This document shows positions 17,476 through 27,318 of a DNA stretch of 64,000 nucleotides, one piece after another. The notes under the pieces were generated by a model. It did not search any database and was not told the origin of the DNA. It was given only the letters and a program-made list of their open reading frames with translations. Numbering within the stretch: the first letter of the stretch is position 1; every line of letters begins with the position of its first letter. The DNA comes from Demequina sp. Lineage in GTDB: Bacteria > Actinomycetota > Actinomycetes > Actinomycetales > Demequinaceae. Made by a program: the position numbers and the translations under genes. The stretch lies in assembly GCA_024707205.1 (NCBI GenBank), contig JANQAD010000001.1:2321979-2385978 (forward strand). Reading direction: 5' to 3'.

Positions 17476-20202
17476 ATGTCAACACCCGCGGAGCGATTCG
17501 CTGCCGCGAAGGCGCGCAGGAACCGCCCAGACCTCCAGGAGTTCGCCGAGTCGCTCGCGTTCCCGCTTGACGACTTCCAGCGCGAGGCGTGCGAGGCGGT
17601 CGCCGACGGACACTCGGTGTTGGTGGCCGCCCCCACAGGGGCGGGGAAGACGCTCGTCGGCGAGTTCGCCGTGCGCCACGCGTTCGAGCGCGGCGAGAAG
17701 GCGTTCTACACCACCCCCATCAAGGCGCTGAGCAACCAGAAGTACCAGGACCTTCGTGCTGTGTACGGCGCCGACGCCGTGGGTCTCCTCACGGGTGACA
17801 CCTCGATCAACCCGCACGCGGACATCGTCGTCATGACCACCGAGGTGCTCCGCAACATGATCTACGCGAGCTCCTCGACCTGGACCGCCTCGCCTTTGTG
17901 GTCCTCGATGAGGTGCACTACCTGGCCGATCGCTACCGCGGGTCCGTGTGGGAAGAGGTGATCATCCACCTCGAGGAGCGCACGGCCATCGTCGCGCTGT
18001 CCGCGACCGTCTCCAACGCGGAGGAGTTCGGGGCGTGGCTGCGCGAGGTCCGCGGGGACACGCGCGTGATCGTCTCCGAGCATCGCCCCGTGCCGCTGTG
18101 GCCGCACGTTCTCATCCGCGAGGGCCTCTTCGACCTTTACTCGCCGGGAGTGGACCCCCTAGACCCGGGCCCCAACCCTGCGCTCAACCCCGAGCTCGTG
18201 GCCGTGACCAGGCGCCAGCGCCACGAGGTGCTCCCGGAGCTCAGGCGCGCGGGGTACAGGCCCGCGCGCGGCAGCTCGCGCCCACGCCCGCGTCGCGCGC
18301 CCCCGCGCTTCGCCGTGGTGGAGCAGCTGGACCGCAACGGCCTGCTCCCCGCGATCGTGTTCGTCTTCAGCCGCGCGGGCTGCGAGGACGCCGTAGACCA
18401 GGTGTTCGCGGCGGGCCTGCGCCTCACCAGCGGACCGGAGCGCCAACTCATCCGCGAGATCGTCGACGAGCGATGCTCCGCAATGCCGACGGAGGACCTC
18501 GGCGCGCTCGGATACACGGCCTGGCGGGAGCGCCTGGAGGCCGGCCTCGCGGCGCACCACGCAGGCCTCATCCCGCTCTTCAAGGAGGTCGTCGAGCACC
18601 TCTTCGCGCAAGGGCTCATCAAGGTGGTCTACGCGACCGAGACGCTCGCGCTTGGCATCAACATGCCTGCTAGGTCGGTCGTTCTCGAGAAGCTCGTGAA
18701 GTGGGACGGCAAGGCCCACCAAGACCTCACGGCCGGGGAGTACACGCAACTCACCGGTCGGGCGGGCAGGCGCGGCATCGACATCGAGGGGCACGCGGTG
18801 GTGATCGAGCACCCCGGCTTCGACGTTGGCCAGCTCGGCCGCCTCGCGAGCCGCCGCACCTATCCGCTCATCAGCTCGTTCCAGCCGTCGTACAACATGA
18901 CGATCAACCTCGTGGCGCAGATGGGTCAGGAGCGTGCGAGAGAGGTGCTGGAGCTCAGTTTCGCCCAGTACCAGGCCGATCAGGCCGTCGTGGGCAAAGC
19001 GAGGCGTGCGCGAGAGCTCGAGTCGGCCCCTCCAGGGGTACCGCCAGGCCGCCCACTGCGACAAGGGCGACTTCATGGAGTACGCGGCACTTCGCGAGCG
19101 CATCTCTCGCGCCCAGAAGGACGCGGCGAAGGCCTCCGGAAGGGCCCGACGGGAGGCAACAGCGAGCACGCTCGCGGGCCTTCGCAGGGGCGACGTCGTG
19201 CGCGTGGGCGGCGGCCGACGCGCCGGCCTCGCCGTTGTCGTGGAGCCGGACGCCGATCCTGAGTCCCCGCGCCCAACGGTCGTCACCGACAACGCACGGA
19301 CGTTCCGCCTCGCGATCTCCGAACTCCACCACGGGATCGAGGTCGTTGGAGCGGTCAAGGTGCCCAAAGGCAACGACCCACGCAACGCCCGCAATAGGCG
19401 AGAGCTCGCGGCAACGGTGAGCGCAGCGTCGGGCACCTTCCAGCGCGCGCGCAAGAAGGCGGAAGATACCAGGGATGACACTCTCGATGACCTGACGCGC
19501 CAACTGAGAGCGCACCCGTGCCACTCGTGTCCGGACCGCGAGGCGCACGCGCGGTGGGCCGAGCGCTACTACCGGGGCCTGCGGGATAAGGACCGCATGG
19601 TGAACGAGATCGACAGGGCGACCGGCTCGATCGCGCGCATCTTCGACAAGCGAATGGCGGTGCTCACGGACCTCGGCTACCTCACGCCGGACCGGGAGCC
19701 CACGCCCGCCGGCCAGACCATGCGCAAGCTCTACGCGGAGAACGACCTCGTCATCGCGGAGTGCCTGAGGCGGGGAGTGTGGGAGCAGCTGCACGGGCCG
19801 GCGCTCGCCGCCGCCGTGTCGACGCTGCTGTACAACGGACGCCGCGAGGACGAGACCCGCACGCCGCGAGTTCCCGGCGGGCCGCAGGGCGTGCTCGGCA
19901 AGGCTCTCGCCGAGACCACGCGCGTGTGGTCCAAGATGGACGACATCCACACCGAAAAGAGCCTCCCGGAGCTGCCGAGCCCGCAGTGGGGGATCGTGGG
20001 CCCCATCCACGGCTGGGCGCAGGGGCGATCGCTCGCGACAGTGCTCGCGGGCGCGGAGATCGCGCCCGGCGACATGGTCCGCTGGTGCAAACAGGTCATC
20101 GACGCTCTGGACCAGATAGCGGAGGCGACCACCTCGAGCGCGGTCCGCGCGGCCGCCGTCCAGGCCATCACTGCAATGCGCCGGGGCGTCGTGGCCTACT
20201 GA
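17476..20202 (+). CDS. helY: Mtr4/Ski2-like DEAD/H-box RNA helicase HelY (two apparent frameshifts)
   Basis: Superfamily 2 helicase of the Ski2/Mtr4 group, probably active on RNA. The first part has the Q-motif region FPLDDFQREAC and Walker A VLVAAPTGAGKTLVGE at about residues 48-63, plus TTPIKALSNQKY and TTEVLRNMIY. One lost G near 17866-17870 breaks the frame. The next part holds VVLDEVHYLADRYRGSVWEE (DEVH box), ALSATVSN, LALGINMPARSVV and QLTGRAGRRGID (motif VI). One extra C at 19027-19030 shifts again to LQGYRQAAHCDKGDF and the C-terminal DSHCT domain, ending at TGA 20200-20202. Gain and loss cancel, so the 2727-nt span keeps register (about 908 residues). Its place near tatAC and lnt is conserved in Actinobacteria. 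Confidence 0.87.
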
Positions 20203-20217
20203 TCCGCGAGCGCTAAG

Positions 20218-20223
20218 TAGTCT
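20218..20223 (+). promoter_or_regulatory. Probable leaderless -10 element of lnt
   Basis: TAGTCT is followed by 6 nt and ATG at 20230. This favours the ATG over the in-frame TTG at 20224. Confidence 0.5.
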
Positions 20224-20229
20224 TTGGGC

Positions 20230-21762
20230 ATGCGTCTGCTGAGGAGCCTCGCGCTCGCCGTTCTGGCGGGCGTTCTGCTGACTTTGGCCTTCCCCGATTT
20301 CAACATCTGGCCGCTCGCGATCGCGGCGATCGTGGTGCTGTGGTTTGCGCTCGGCCGCTGCGGCGCGTGGGCTGGCGTGCTCATCGGCTGGGTCTTCGGC
20401 ACGGTGTTCATGCTGCCGCTCACCGTGTGGGCAAACGGCGCGGTGGGCGCCGTCCCTTGGATGGCCCTGTCGATCGCGTCAGGCCTCTTCTATGGAATCT
20501 TCGGCGGCGCGTGGGCCACCGTGCGGCGCTCGGCGATGCTCGTCAACGCGCGAGCGTGGGTGCAGCCAATCGCGTTCGCGGTCCTGTGGGGCGCCATGGA
20601 GGAGCTGCGGTCGATCTTCCCGTTCGGCGGATTCCCGTGGGGCCGCGTCGCTTTCTCGCAGTCCACGTCGCCGTTCCTGAGCCTCGCGTGGGCGGGCGGG
20701 GCCCTGCTGGTGTCATTGGTCGTGGTGCTCACCGGTGCGGTCATAGCGCTCGGCATCGAGGCCGGCAGGGCCCGACGCTGGGGTTTCGTCGCCGTGACAC
20801 CCGTGGTTGCGATCGGGCTCGGCATGGCGGGCATCTTCATCCCGCTGAACGCGCAGGCCGAAGGGGGCAGCCTGAGTGTGGGCGTGGTGCAGGGGAACGT
20901 GCCCAATGACGGGCTCGACTCCTTCGACGAACCGCGCGAGGTGACGCAGAACCACCTCGACGAGACCAAGCGACTGGTGGCCCAGAATCCCGGCCCCTAC
21001 GACATCATGATCTGGCCCGAGAACGCCGCGGACTACGACCCGCGCGTGGACGAGGCGACCAACCAGATGGTGACCTCTGCGGCCGTCACGGCCAATGCGC
21101 CCCTGCTGTTCGGCACGCAGGACCTCACGCCCCCGGACGGCAGGTACAACGTCTCCCTGCTGTGGTCCACGAGCGGAAAAGTCCTCGACGAGTACCGCAA
21201 GCAGCGCCCGGCGCCCTTCGCCGAGTACATCCCCATCAGGGGCTTTGCCAGGCACTTCTCCTCGGCCGTGGACCGCGTGACCAAGGATGTGCTGCCCGGC
21301 GAGGGCCCAGCGGTCATGGACCTCCCCGCCGCGGTGCTGGGCCGCAACGTGCAGATCTCCACGATCATCTGCTTTGAGGTGGCGTACGACGAGATCGTGC
21401 GCGCGTCGGTCGTGGACGGCGGCGAGATCATCATCGTGCAGACCAACAACGCGACGTTCGGCGCGACGGCAGAGTCCACGCAGCAGCTCGCTATGACCCG
21501 CCTGCGCGCCGTCGAGTTCGGCAGGACCGCCATTCAGGCGTCTACCGTCGGCGTGAGCGCGATCATCCTTCCGGACGGCCGCATCACTCAGCAGACGGAG
21601 CTGTTCACGCCCGCGTCGATGGCCGCGGAGGTTCCGCTGCGGACGTCCATGACGCCGGCCCTGTACTTCGGGGGACTGGAGCACTGGATCGTGCTGGGGC
21701 TCGGCGTGCTGATTCCGTTCTTCGCGATGCGCAAGCGCTTGGCCGACAAGTACGAGTGGTAA
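20230..21762 (+). CDS. lnt: Apolipoprotein N-acyltransferase
   Basis: Integral membrane enzyme that adds the third acyl chain to lipoproteins. The 510-residue protein has about six N-terminal membrane helices (to about residue 200) and a nitrilase-like periplasmic domain. The catalytic triad is visible: Glu in [12 protein letters not shown], Lys in [14 protein letters not shown], Cys in [15 protein letters not shown] final membrane helix lies near the C-terminus ([16 protein letters not shown]). The start is set at ATG 20230 because of the -10 hexamer upstream. The TAA overlaps the ppm1 ATG; in mycobacteria these two enzymes are fused or adjacent. Confidence 0.94.
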   Translation: MRLLRSLALAVLAGVLLTLAFPDFNIWPLAIAAIVVLWFALGRCGAWAGVLIGWVFGTVFMLPLTVWANGAVGAVPWMALSIASGLFYGIFGGAWATVRRSAMLVNARAWVQPIAFAVLWGAMEELRSIFPFGGFPWGRVAFSQSTSPFLSLAWAGGALLVSLVVVLTGAVIALGIEAGRARRWGFVAVTPVVAIGLGMAGIFIPLNAQAEGGSLSVGVVQGNVPNDGLDSFDEPREVTQNHLDETKRLVAQNPGPYDIMIWPENAADYDPRVDEATNQMVTSAAVTANAPLLFGTQDLTPPDGRYNVSLLWSTSGKVLDEYRKQRPAPFAEYIPIRGFARHFSSAVDRVTKDVLPGEGPAVMDLPAAVLGRNVQISTIICFEVAYDEIVRASVVDGGEIIIVQTNNATFGATAESTQQLAMTRLRAVEFGRTAIQASTVGVSAIILPDGRITQQTELFTPASMAAEVPLRTSMTPALYFGGLEHWIVLGLGVLIPFFAMRKRLADKYEW

Positions 21763-22520
21763 TGCGCACCCTCGTCATCATCCCAACCTTCAACGAGCGC
21801 GAGGCCCTCCCCGTACAACTCGCGGCGGTGCGCGCCGCCACGCCGGACGTGGACATCCTGGTGGCGGACGACAATTCGCCTGACGGAACCGGCGCGTGGG
21901 CCGACGCTGTGGCCGCCGAGGACCCGCACGTGCACGTACTGCACCGGCCCGGTAAGGCCGGGCTAGGTGCCGCGTACATCGCAGGCTTCGCGTGGGGAAT
22001 CGAGCGCGGCTACGACACCATCGTCGAGATGGACGCCGACGGCTCACACAGGGCCGCGGACCTGCAGGCTCTACTGGACCGAGCCCACTCAGCCGACCTC
22101 GTGATCGGCTCGCGGTGGGTTGCGGGCGGAGAGGTCGTCAACTGGCCGTGGCGTAGGAAGTTCCTTTCCGTCAACGCCAACCGCTACGTGCGCCTCGCCA
22201 TGGGCCTGCATGTGCACGACGCCACGGCCGGGTTCCGCGCATATCGCGCCGAGACCCTGGCCTCATTGGATCTCGAGAGCGTCGAGTCGCAGGGCTACTG
22301 CTTCCAGGTGGACATGACGTGGCGCGTCATCCAGGCGGGAGGGAGCGTGGAGGAGGTTCCAATCACCTTCGTGGAGCGTGAACTCGGCGTCTCCAAGATG
22401 AGCGGCTCCATCATCAGGGAGGCGCTCGTGAAGGTCACGATCTGGGGCGCGCAGAGGCGCTGGCGGCAGATCACTGGTGCGGAGCGTCGGGCCGCCAAGG
22501 CGGCGCGAAAGGCGATTTAG
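21762..22520 (+). CDS. ppm1: Polyprenol-phosphate mannosyltransferase (Ppm1 catalytic domain type)
   Basis: GT2-family enzyme that transfers mannose from GDP-mannose to a polyprenyl phosphate, the donor for extracytoplasmic mannosylation. The 252-residue protein begins [20 protein letters not shown] and has [11 protein letters not shown], the DxD-type metal motif in [11 protein letters not shown] at about residues 88-98, and [18 protein letters not shown], all signatures of dolichol-phosphate mannose synthases. No membrane helices follow, so membrane attachment may depend on Lnt, whose stop codon it overlaps (TAATG). Confidence 0.92.
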   Translation: MRTLVIIPTFNEREALPVQLAAVRAATPDVDILVADDNSPDGTGAWADAVAAEDPHVHVLHRPGKAGLGAAYIAGFAWGIERGYDTIVEMDADGSHRAADLQALLDRAHSADLVIGSRWVAGGEVVNWPWRRKFLSVNANRYVRLAMGLHVHDATAGFRAYRAETLASLDLESVESQGYCFQVDMTWRVIQAGGSVEEVPITFVERELGVSKMSGSIIREALVKVTIWGAQRRWRQITGAERRAAKAARKAI

Positions 22521-22852
22521 CCCGCGCGGCCCGCGCGAAGCAGCTCGAGTCGCTCCTCGAGAAGTTCCTCGAGCTCCGGGATGGTGCGGCGCTCAAGGAG
22601 CATGTCCCAGTGCGTGCGCGCCTGGCGCTCTTCCTTCATCTCGGGACGGTCGCCGTCGCGCAGAAGCGCGAGCGCGCCGCAGTGGCACTCCCACGACAGA
22701 GGGATGTCCGCCTCAACGGAGAACGGGAAGGTCAGCACGTGCCCGTTGGGGCAGTCGTAGTGAACCTCGACGCGCTCCGCCAGTTCGGCGTGGGCTGCGG
22801 TCTCCATGCTCTGGGTTCCCAGTCGCATGCCGCGCAATGCTCGATCAGCCAT
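22517..22852 (-). CDS. rbpA: RNA polymerase-binding protein RbpA
   Basis: Actinobacterial factor that stabilises sigma binding and open complexes. The 111-residue protein begins [18 protein letters not shown], the conserved N-terminal tail. It contains the core [23 protein letters not shown], with the CxxH and ECHC zinc-binding-type residues, followed by WECHCG, and ends in the sigma-interaction helix [28 protein letters not shown]. It converges with ppm1 (4-nt overlap), as in other Actinobacteria. Confidence 0.95.
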   Translation of the reverse strand: MADRALRGMRLGTQSMETAAHAELAERVEVHYDCPNGHVLTFPFSVEADIPLSWECHCGALALLRDGDRPEMKEERQARTHWDMLLERRTIPELEELLEERLELLRAGRAG

Positions 22853-22927
22853 GTCAGCCTCCCTCGATCGTGAGGCGCTTGTGGCGCCCGCTGTCGGTGG
22901 AACGAGTTGGGGCGTGGGTTTGTTCCG

Positions 22928-23815
22928 TCAGGCCGACGCTGGGGCGAGTTCGGGCACCGGCGGCGCCTTGACCTTGGGGCTCGTATTGCCCAGGAGCACC
23001 GCCCCAAGGATCGCTACGGCGCCCAACCACTGCAGTGGGCTGAGGGACTGGTCGAGCACGGCCCAGCCCAGCGCGGTCGCAACGAGTGGGGCCAGGAAGC
23101 TCAACAGAGTCACGCGCGTGGGTGGCAGGGCGAGGATGCCTCGGAACCACAGGAAGTAGCTGACGGCGCCGCCCGCGATCGCGAGCCACGCGTAGCCGGC
23201 GATGTTGGTGCCCGTGAGGTGAGCCGGGATCCCCTCAAAGAGCAGCGTGGGGATCAGCAGCACTAGGCCTCCGGCCACGAGCTGCCAGCCCGTGAAGGCG
23301 AGAAGGGACGTGGGGCGTCCCCACTTCTTGGTCAGGATGACGCCAAAGGCGGTACTCAGCCCACCCGCGAGGCCCGCGAGGACGCCGACCGTGTCGAGCG
23401 CAGCGTCGGGCGTGAGCACGAGCATCGCCACTCCCGCCAGGCCGATTCCCGCGGCCGTGAGCGCGCGGCGGTTGATCGCCTCATGCAGCACGGCGACGGC
23501 GAGCAGCGCCACGAGGAGCGGGTGTATCGCGCCAAGGGTCGCGGAGACGCCTCCCGGAAGGCGGTAGGCGGAGATGAAGAGGAAGGCGAAGAACGCGCCG
23601 ATGTTGAGGGAGCCGAGGACCAGCGACTTCCACCACCAGGCGCCGCGGGGGAGCGAGCGTGTGATCGCGATGAGAATGAGGCCAGCTGGCAGGGCGCGCA
23701 GCACGCCCGCGAGGAAGGGGCGCCCTGGAGGGAGGATCTCGCTGGTCACGAGGTAGGTGGTTCCCCAGATGATGGGGGCGATGGCCGTGACGGCGAGGAT
23801 GCGGGAGATCTTCAT
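22928..23815 (-). CDS. EamA/DMT-family transporter
   Basis: Drug/metabolite transporter superfamily protein, with two EamA repeats and about ten predicted membrane helices in 295 residues. It begins MKISRILAVTAIAPIIWGTTYLVTSEILPP, where the WGTTY box in helix 1 is typical of the family, and has the second-repeat counterpart in the GTNIAGYAWLAIAGGAVSYFLWFRGI stretch. It lies back to back with a MarR gene, and two palindromic operators fill the 67-bp gap, so it is probably under MarR control. Substrate unknown; export of a toxic compound or metabolite is the likely role. Confidence 0.88.
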   Translation of the reverse strand: MKISRILAVTAIAPIIWGTTYLVTSEILPPGRPFLAGVLRALPAGLILIAITRSLPRGAWWWKSLVLGSLNIGAFFAFLFISAYRLPGGVSATLGAIHPLLVALLAVAVLHEAINRRALTAAGIGLAGVAMLVLTPDAALDTVGVLAGLAGGLSTAFGVILTKKWGRPTSLLAFTGWQLVAGGLVLLIPTLLFEGIPAHLTGTNIAGYAWLAIAGGAVSYFLWFRGILALPPTRVTLLSFLAPLVATALGWAVLDQSLSPLQWLGAVAILGAVLLGNTSPKVKAPPVPELAPASA

Positions 23816-23827
23816 GGGGGAGTCAAC

Positions 23828-23872
23828 TATCTTGATGTCAAGATATATTCCAATTATCTTGAAGTCAAGATA
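23828..23872. promoter_or_regulatory. Twin MarR-type operators
   Basis: Two 18-bp palindromes, TATCTTGATGTCAAGATA (23828-23845) and TATCTTGAAGTCAAGATA (23855-23872), share both 8-bp arms and differ only in the central two bases. Centres are 27 bp apart. They fill the divergent EamA-MarR intergenic region, and the second overlaps the proposed marR -10 element TAAGTT (23871-23876), so MarR most likely represses both genes and itself. Confidence 0.85.
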
Positions 23873-23876
23873 AGTT
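23871..23876 (+). promoter_or_regulatory. Possible leaderless -10 element of the marR gene
   Basis: TAAGTT is followed by 6 nt and ATG at 23883. It overlaps the last two bases of the second operator. Confidence 0.4.
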
Positions 23877-23882
23877 GGCGTC

Positions 23883-24380
23883 ATGGACAGTGTGGGGCGC
23901 ATCATCGAGCAGTGGGGGAGCGAGCGGCCGGAACTCGACGTGTCCGGGCTCGAGGTGATCGGCCGCATCTCGCGACTCGCATCGGTGGTTCAGGTCAAGC
24001 TCGATGCGGTGTTCGCCGAGTTCGGGCTGCAGGGGTGGGAGTTCGACGTGCTGTCGTCGCTGCGCCGGGAAGGGGCGCCGTATGAGCTCACGCCGGGGAT
24101 GCTGGACGAGGCGCTGATCATCTCGTCCGGAACCACGACCCATCGGCTCAGGAAGCTGGAAGAGCGAGGGTTCGTCACTCGGCGCCAGGACGCCGAAGAT
24201 GGCAGGGTGTGGTGGGTGAGGCTCACGGATGCAGGCCGCGAGGTGCAGGCTGCGGCGCACGATGCGCACGCGGCCAACGAGCTCGAGATTCTCGCTGGCC
24301 TCTCGGACGCCGATGCCGCGGCCCTGAAGCGCGGTCTCGTCGCCTTCGCTCGGCTCATCGACACCGGAGAGGCTCCGTGA
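23883..24380 (+). CDS. MarR-family transcriptional regulator
   Basis: A 165-residue winged-helix protein. The fold is seen in LQGWEFDVLSSLRREGAPYELTPGMLDEALIISSGTTTHRLRKLEERGFVTRRQDAEDGRVWWVRLTDAGREV: recognition helix around SSGTTTHRLRKLEERG, and the wing carrying the family's D-x-R (DAEDGR). It should bind the two palindromes directly upstream. The stop overlaps the start of the UvrA-like gene (GTGA), so the regulator and that gene are co-translated. The ligand is unknown. Confidence 0.92.
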   Translation: MDSVGRIIEQWGSERPELDVSGLEVIGRISRLASVVQVKLDAVFAEFGLQGWEFDVLSSLRREGAPYELTPGMLDEALIISSGTTTHRLRKLEERGFVTRRQDAEDGRVWWVRLTDAGREVQAAAHDAHAANELEILAGLSDADAAALKRGLVAFARLIDTGEAP

Positions 24381-26713
24381 CGAGCCACGACGTCATCCGC
24401 GTGCAGGGTGCGCGTGAGAACAATCTGCGCAACGTGAGCGTGGACCTTCCCAAGCGGCGCCTCACGGTATTCACGGGCGTCTCCGGCTCAGGCAAGAGCT
24501 CGCTCGTGTTCGACACCATCGCCGCCGAGTCGCAGCGCATGATCAACGAGACCTATCCCGCGTTCGTGCAGGGCTTCATGGGCACCATGTCGCGGCCGGA
24601 CGTGGACGTGCTTGAGGGGCTGACCACCGCGATCATCGTGGACCAAGAGCGGATGGGGGCGAACTCGCGGTCCACTGTCGGTACGGTCACCGATGCGAAT
24701 GCGCTGCTCCGCGTGCTCTTCTCGAGGCTTGCCTCGCCTCACGTGGGCGGCCCGCAGGCGTATTCGTTCAACATCCCGTCCTTCACCGGCGTTGGCCAGA
24801 CAAAGGTGGCGAAGGGCGCCGGGCTTGCGCAGAAGCGCGAATACGCGCAGATCGGCGGCATGTGCCCGCGCTGCGAGGGCATGGGTTCAGTTTCAGACCT
24901 GGACCTGGCCCAACTCTTTGACGAGAGCAAGTCGCTCGCCGACGGCGCGCTCACGGTACCTGGATACACGCCGGACGGCTGGTACGTGCGCGTGTTTGGC
25001 GCGGTCGTGCCCATGGACGTGCCCATCAAGGACTTCACCAAGAAGCAGCGGGACCTGTTCCTCTACGGCGCGCCGCAGAAGGTGAAGTTCGAGGCGATCA
25101 ATCTGACGTACGAGGGGCTGATCCCCAAGATTCAGAAGTCGATGCTGTCCAAGGACGTGGACGCGATGCAGCCCCACATCCGCGCGTTCGTGGAGCGCGC
25201 GGTGACGTTCCAGACGTGCCCGGACTGCGGCGGAACGCGCCTAGCGGAGCACGCGCGCTCGTCACGGATCGACGGTGTGTCCATCGCCGACGCGTGCGCG
25301 CTGCAGATCTCGGACCTCGCTCACTGGGTGCGCGGGGTGGGCGACGCGAGTGTGGCGCCGCTCATCGCGAATCTCTCGCACCTGCTGGAGTCGTTCGTCG
25401 AGATCGGGCTGGGCTACCTCTCGCTCGACCGCCCCTCGGGAACCCTCTCCGGCGGCGAGTCGCAGCGCACCAAGATGATCCGACACCTCGGCTCGGCCCT
25501 CACGGACGTCACATATGTCTTCGACGAGCCGACCATTGGCCTGCATCCGCACGACATTCAGCGCATGAACGCCCTGCTACTTCGCCTGCGGGACAAGGGC
25601 AACACCGTGCTGGTGGTGGAACACAAGCCCGAGGCGATCGCCATCGCGGATCACGTGGTGGACCTGGGCCCCGGCGCCGGCGACAGCGGGGGAGAGGTGG
25701 TGTTTGCGGGCACCGTGGCCGCCCTCGCGGAGGCGGACACGCTGACGGGAAGGCACCTCCACGACAGGGCGACGCTCAAGGAATCGGCGAGAGCCCCGTC
25801 GGGCAGGCTGTCTATTGAGAAGGCGAGCCTGCACAACCTGCGCGACGTGAGCGTGGACATCCCGCTTGGCGTGCTGACGGTGGTGACTGGCGTTGCTGGA
25901 AGCGGCAAGAGCTCGCTGATCCACGGTTTCGTGGCTCCACGCGACGGCGTGGTGGCGGTGGATCAGGGTGCGATTCGCGGGTCCAGGCGGTCCAATCCGG
26001 CCACGTACACGGGGCTGCTCGAGCCGATCCGCAAGGAGTTCGCGCGAGTGAATGGGGTCAAGCCGGCGCTGTTCTCCGCCAACTCCGAGGGCGCGTGCCC
26101 CGTGTGCAACGGCGCGGGTGTGATCTTCACCGAGTTGGGATTTCTCGAGACCGTGGAGTCCGTCTGTGAGGAGTGCGAGGGACGCCGATTCAGGGACGAG
26201 GTGTTGGAATTCAAGCTTGGCGGCTTGAATATCGCCGAGGTATTGGACCTGTCGGTGGGCTCCGCCGAGGCGTTCTTTGGGCCCGACGGCGCGGTGAGTC
26301 TCCCTGCGGCGCACGCGATCCTGGATCGGCTGGCAGACGTGGGAATCGATTATGTCAAGCTGGGCCAGCCACTCACGACGCTGTCCGGGGGCGAGCGGCA
26401 GCGGCTCAAGCTCGCCGTCTCGATGGCCGGCAAGGGGGACGTGTACGTGCTCGACGAGCCGACCTCGGGCTTGCACTTGGCCGACGTCGCCAAACTGCTG
26501 GGGCTGCTGGACCGTCTCGTGGAGTCCGGCAAGACGGTGATTGTCATCGAGCATCATCAGGCGGTCATGGCGCACGCGGACTGGATCATCGACCTGGGGC
26601 CGGGCGCCGGTCATGACGGCGGGCTGGTGGTGTTCGAGGGGACGCCGGCGTCGCTGGTGGCGGCCAAGTCCACTCTTACGGGGCAGCACCTCGCAGACTA
26701 TGTGGGTGCGTGA
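24377..26713 (+). CDS. UvrA-like ABC protein (short, drug-resistance type)
   Basis: Twin ABC ATPase of the UvrA family, 778 residues against about 950 for true UvrA, so a UvrA2/DrrC-like paralogue. It has two Walker A motifs, TGVSGSGKSSLVFDT (about residue 35) and TGVAGSGKSSLIHG (about 507), two signature motifs GTLSGGESQRTKM and TTLSGGERQRLKL, and zinc-finger Cys pairs in CPRCEG, CPDCGG, CPVCNG and CEECEG. The missing length probably reflects a reduced UvrB-binding region. It overlaps marR by 4 nt (GTG start). It is more likely part of a MarR-controlled resistance response to DNA-binding drugs than the general excision-repair enzyme. Confidence 0.9.
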   Translation: MTSHDVIRVQGARENNLRNVSVDLPKRRLTVFTGVSGSGKSSLVFDTIAAESQRMINETYPAFVQGFMGTMSRPDVDVLEGLTTAIIVDQERMGANSRSTVGTVTDANALLRVLFSRLASPHVGGPQAYSFNIPSFTGVGQTKVAKGAGLAQKREYAQIGGMCPRCEGMGSVSDLDLAQLFDESKSLADGALTVPGYTPDGWYVRVFGAVVPMDVPIKDFTKKQRDLFLYGAPQKVKFEAINLTYEGLIPKIQKSMLSKDVDAMQPHIRAFVERAVTFQTCPDCGGTRLAEHARSSRIDGVSIADACALQISDLAHWVRGVGDASVAPLIANLSHLLESFVEIGLGYLSLDRPSGTLSGGESQRTKMIRHLGSALTDVTYVFDEPTIGLHPHDIQRMNALLLRLRDKGNTVLVVEHKPEAIAIADHVVDLGPGAGDSGGEVVFAGTVAALAEADTLTGRHLHDRATLKESARAPSGRLSIEKASLHNLRDVSVDIPLGVLTVVTGVAGSGKSSLIHGFVAPRDGVVAVDQGAIRGSRRSNPATYTGLLEPIRKEFARVNGVKPALFSANSEGACPVCNGAGVIFTELGFLETVESVCEECEGRRFRDEVLEFKLGGLNIAEVLDLSVGSAEAFFGPDGAVSLPAAHAILDRLADVGIDYVKLGQPLTTLSGGERQRLKLAVSMAGKGDVYVLDEPTSGLHLADVAKLLGLLDRLVESGKTVIVIEHHQAVMAHADWIIDLGPGAGHDGGLVVFEGTPASLVAAKSTLTGQHLADYVGA

Positions 26714-26772
26714 CACAACGAAATCTTGCGGGACTGCGTTTGTGCTGACATGAGATGGGGGACCGTGGGTCG

Positions 26773-27318
26773 ATGAGCAACTGGCGGGGTGTTCTCGAGC
26801 AGCTCGTACGCGAGCGCGGCAGGGCGCTCTTTGGCTACGCCTACGTGCTGACGGGGAGCCGAGATGAGGCGGACGACCTGCTGCAGGACGCGCTGGTGCG
26901 TGCATTCAAGGCGGGACGTTCCGCGCGGTCGGTCGACGAGGCACACGTCTATGTGAAGAAGGCGATTGCCACTGCATTCATCGATCACGGCCGCAGGGCC
27001 GCGGCGCGGCCGCGGTTCGCAGATGCTGACCTCGGCGTCCACGCGTCGCTGGTCGACCACTCGCATGCGACGGAGATGGTGTTGGACCTCCGGGCAGCGG
27101 TGCTGGCGTTGGGAGCGCGAGAGCGCGCGTGCATCGTGATGCGCTACATGGAGGACCTGCGCGTCGACGATATTGCGGCCGCGTTGAACCTTGCTCCCGG
27201 AACCGTCAAGCGGTACCTGCACGAGGCTATCCAACGGCTGCGCGCGATGCTTCCGGAGCTCGAGTTTGCCGATCTCGACACCACGGACGTGACCACACTC
27301 AAGGGAGGTGCGCGATGA
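26773..27318 (+). CDS. ECF-type RNA polymerase sigma factor
   Basis: Sigma-70 family factor of the ECF group, 181 residues. Region 2 is YAYVLTGSRDEADDLLQDALVRAFKAG, with the acidic DEADDLLQD helix. Region 4 is LGARERACIVMRYMEDLRVDDIAAALNLAPGTVKRYLHEAIQRLRAML, with the helix-turn-helix around DIAAALNLAPGTVKRYLHEA. ATG at 26773 is chosen; an in-frame ATG at 26755 would add six residues. The stop overlaps the start of a membrane-protein gene, the usual place of an anti-sigma factor. Confidence 0.88.
   Translation: MSNWRGVLEQLVRERGRALFGYAYVLTGSRDEADDLLQDALVRAFKAGRSARSVDEAHVYVKKAIATAFIDHGRRAAARPRFADADLGVHASLVDHSHATEMVLDLRAAVLALGARERACIVMRYMEDLRVDDIAAALNLAPGTVKRYLHEAIQRLRAMLPELEFADLDTTDVTTLKGGAR

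Noticed and set aside
8862..20202. Programmed ribosomal frameshifting in ribD, tatC, pafBC or helY
   Set aside because: No slippery heptamers or common site; shifts go in both directions at ordinary G/C runs in many unrelated genes, which fits sequencing error.
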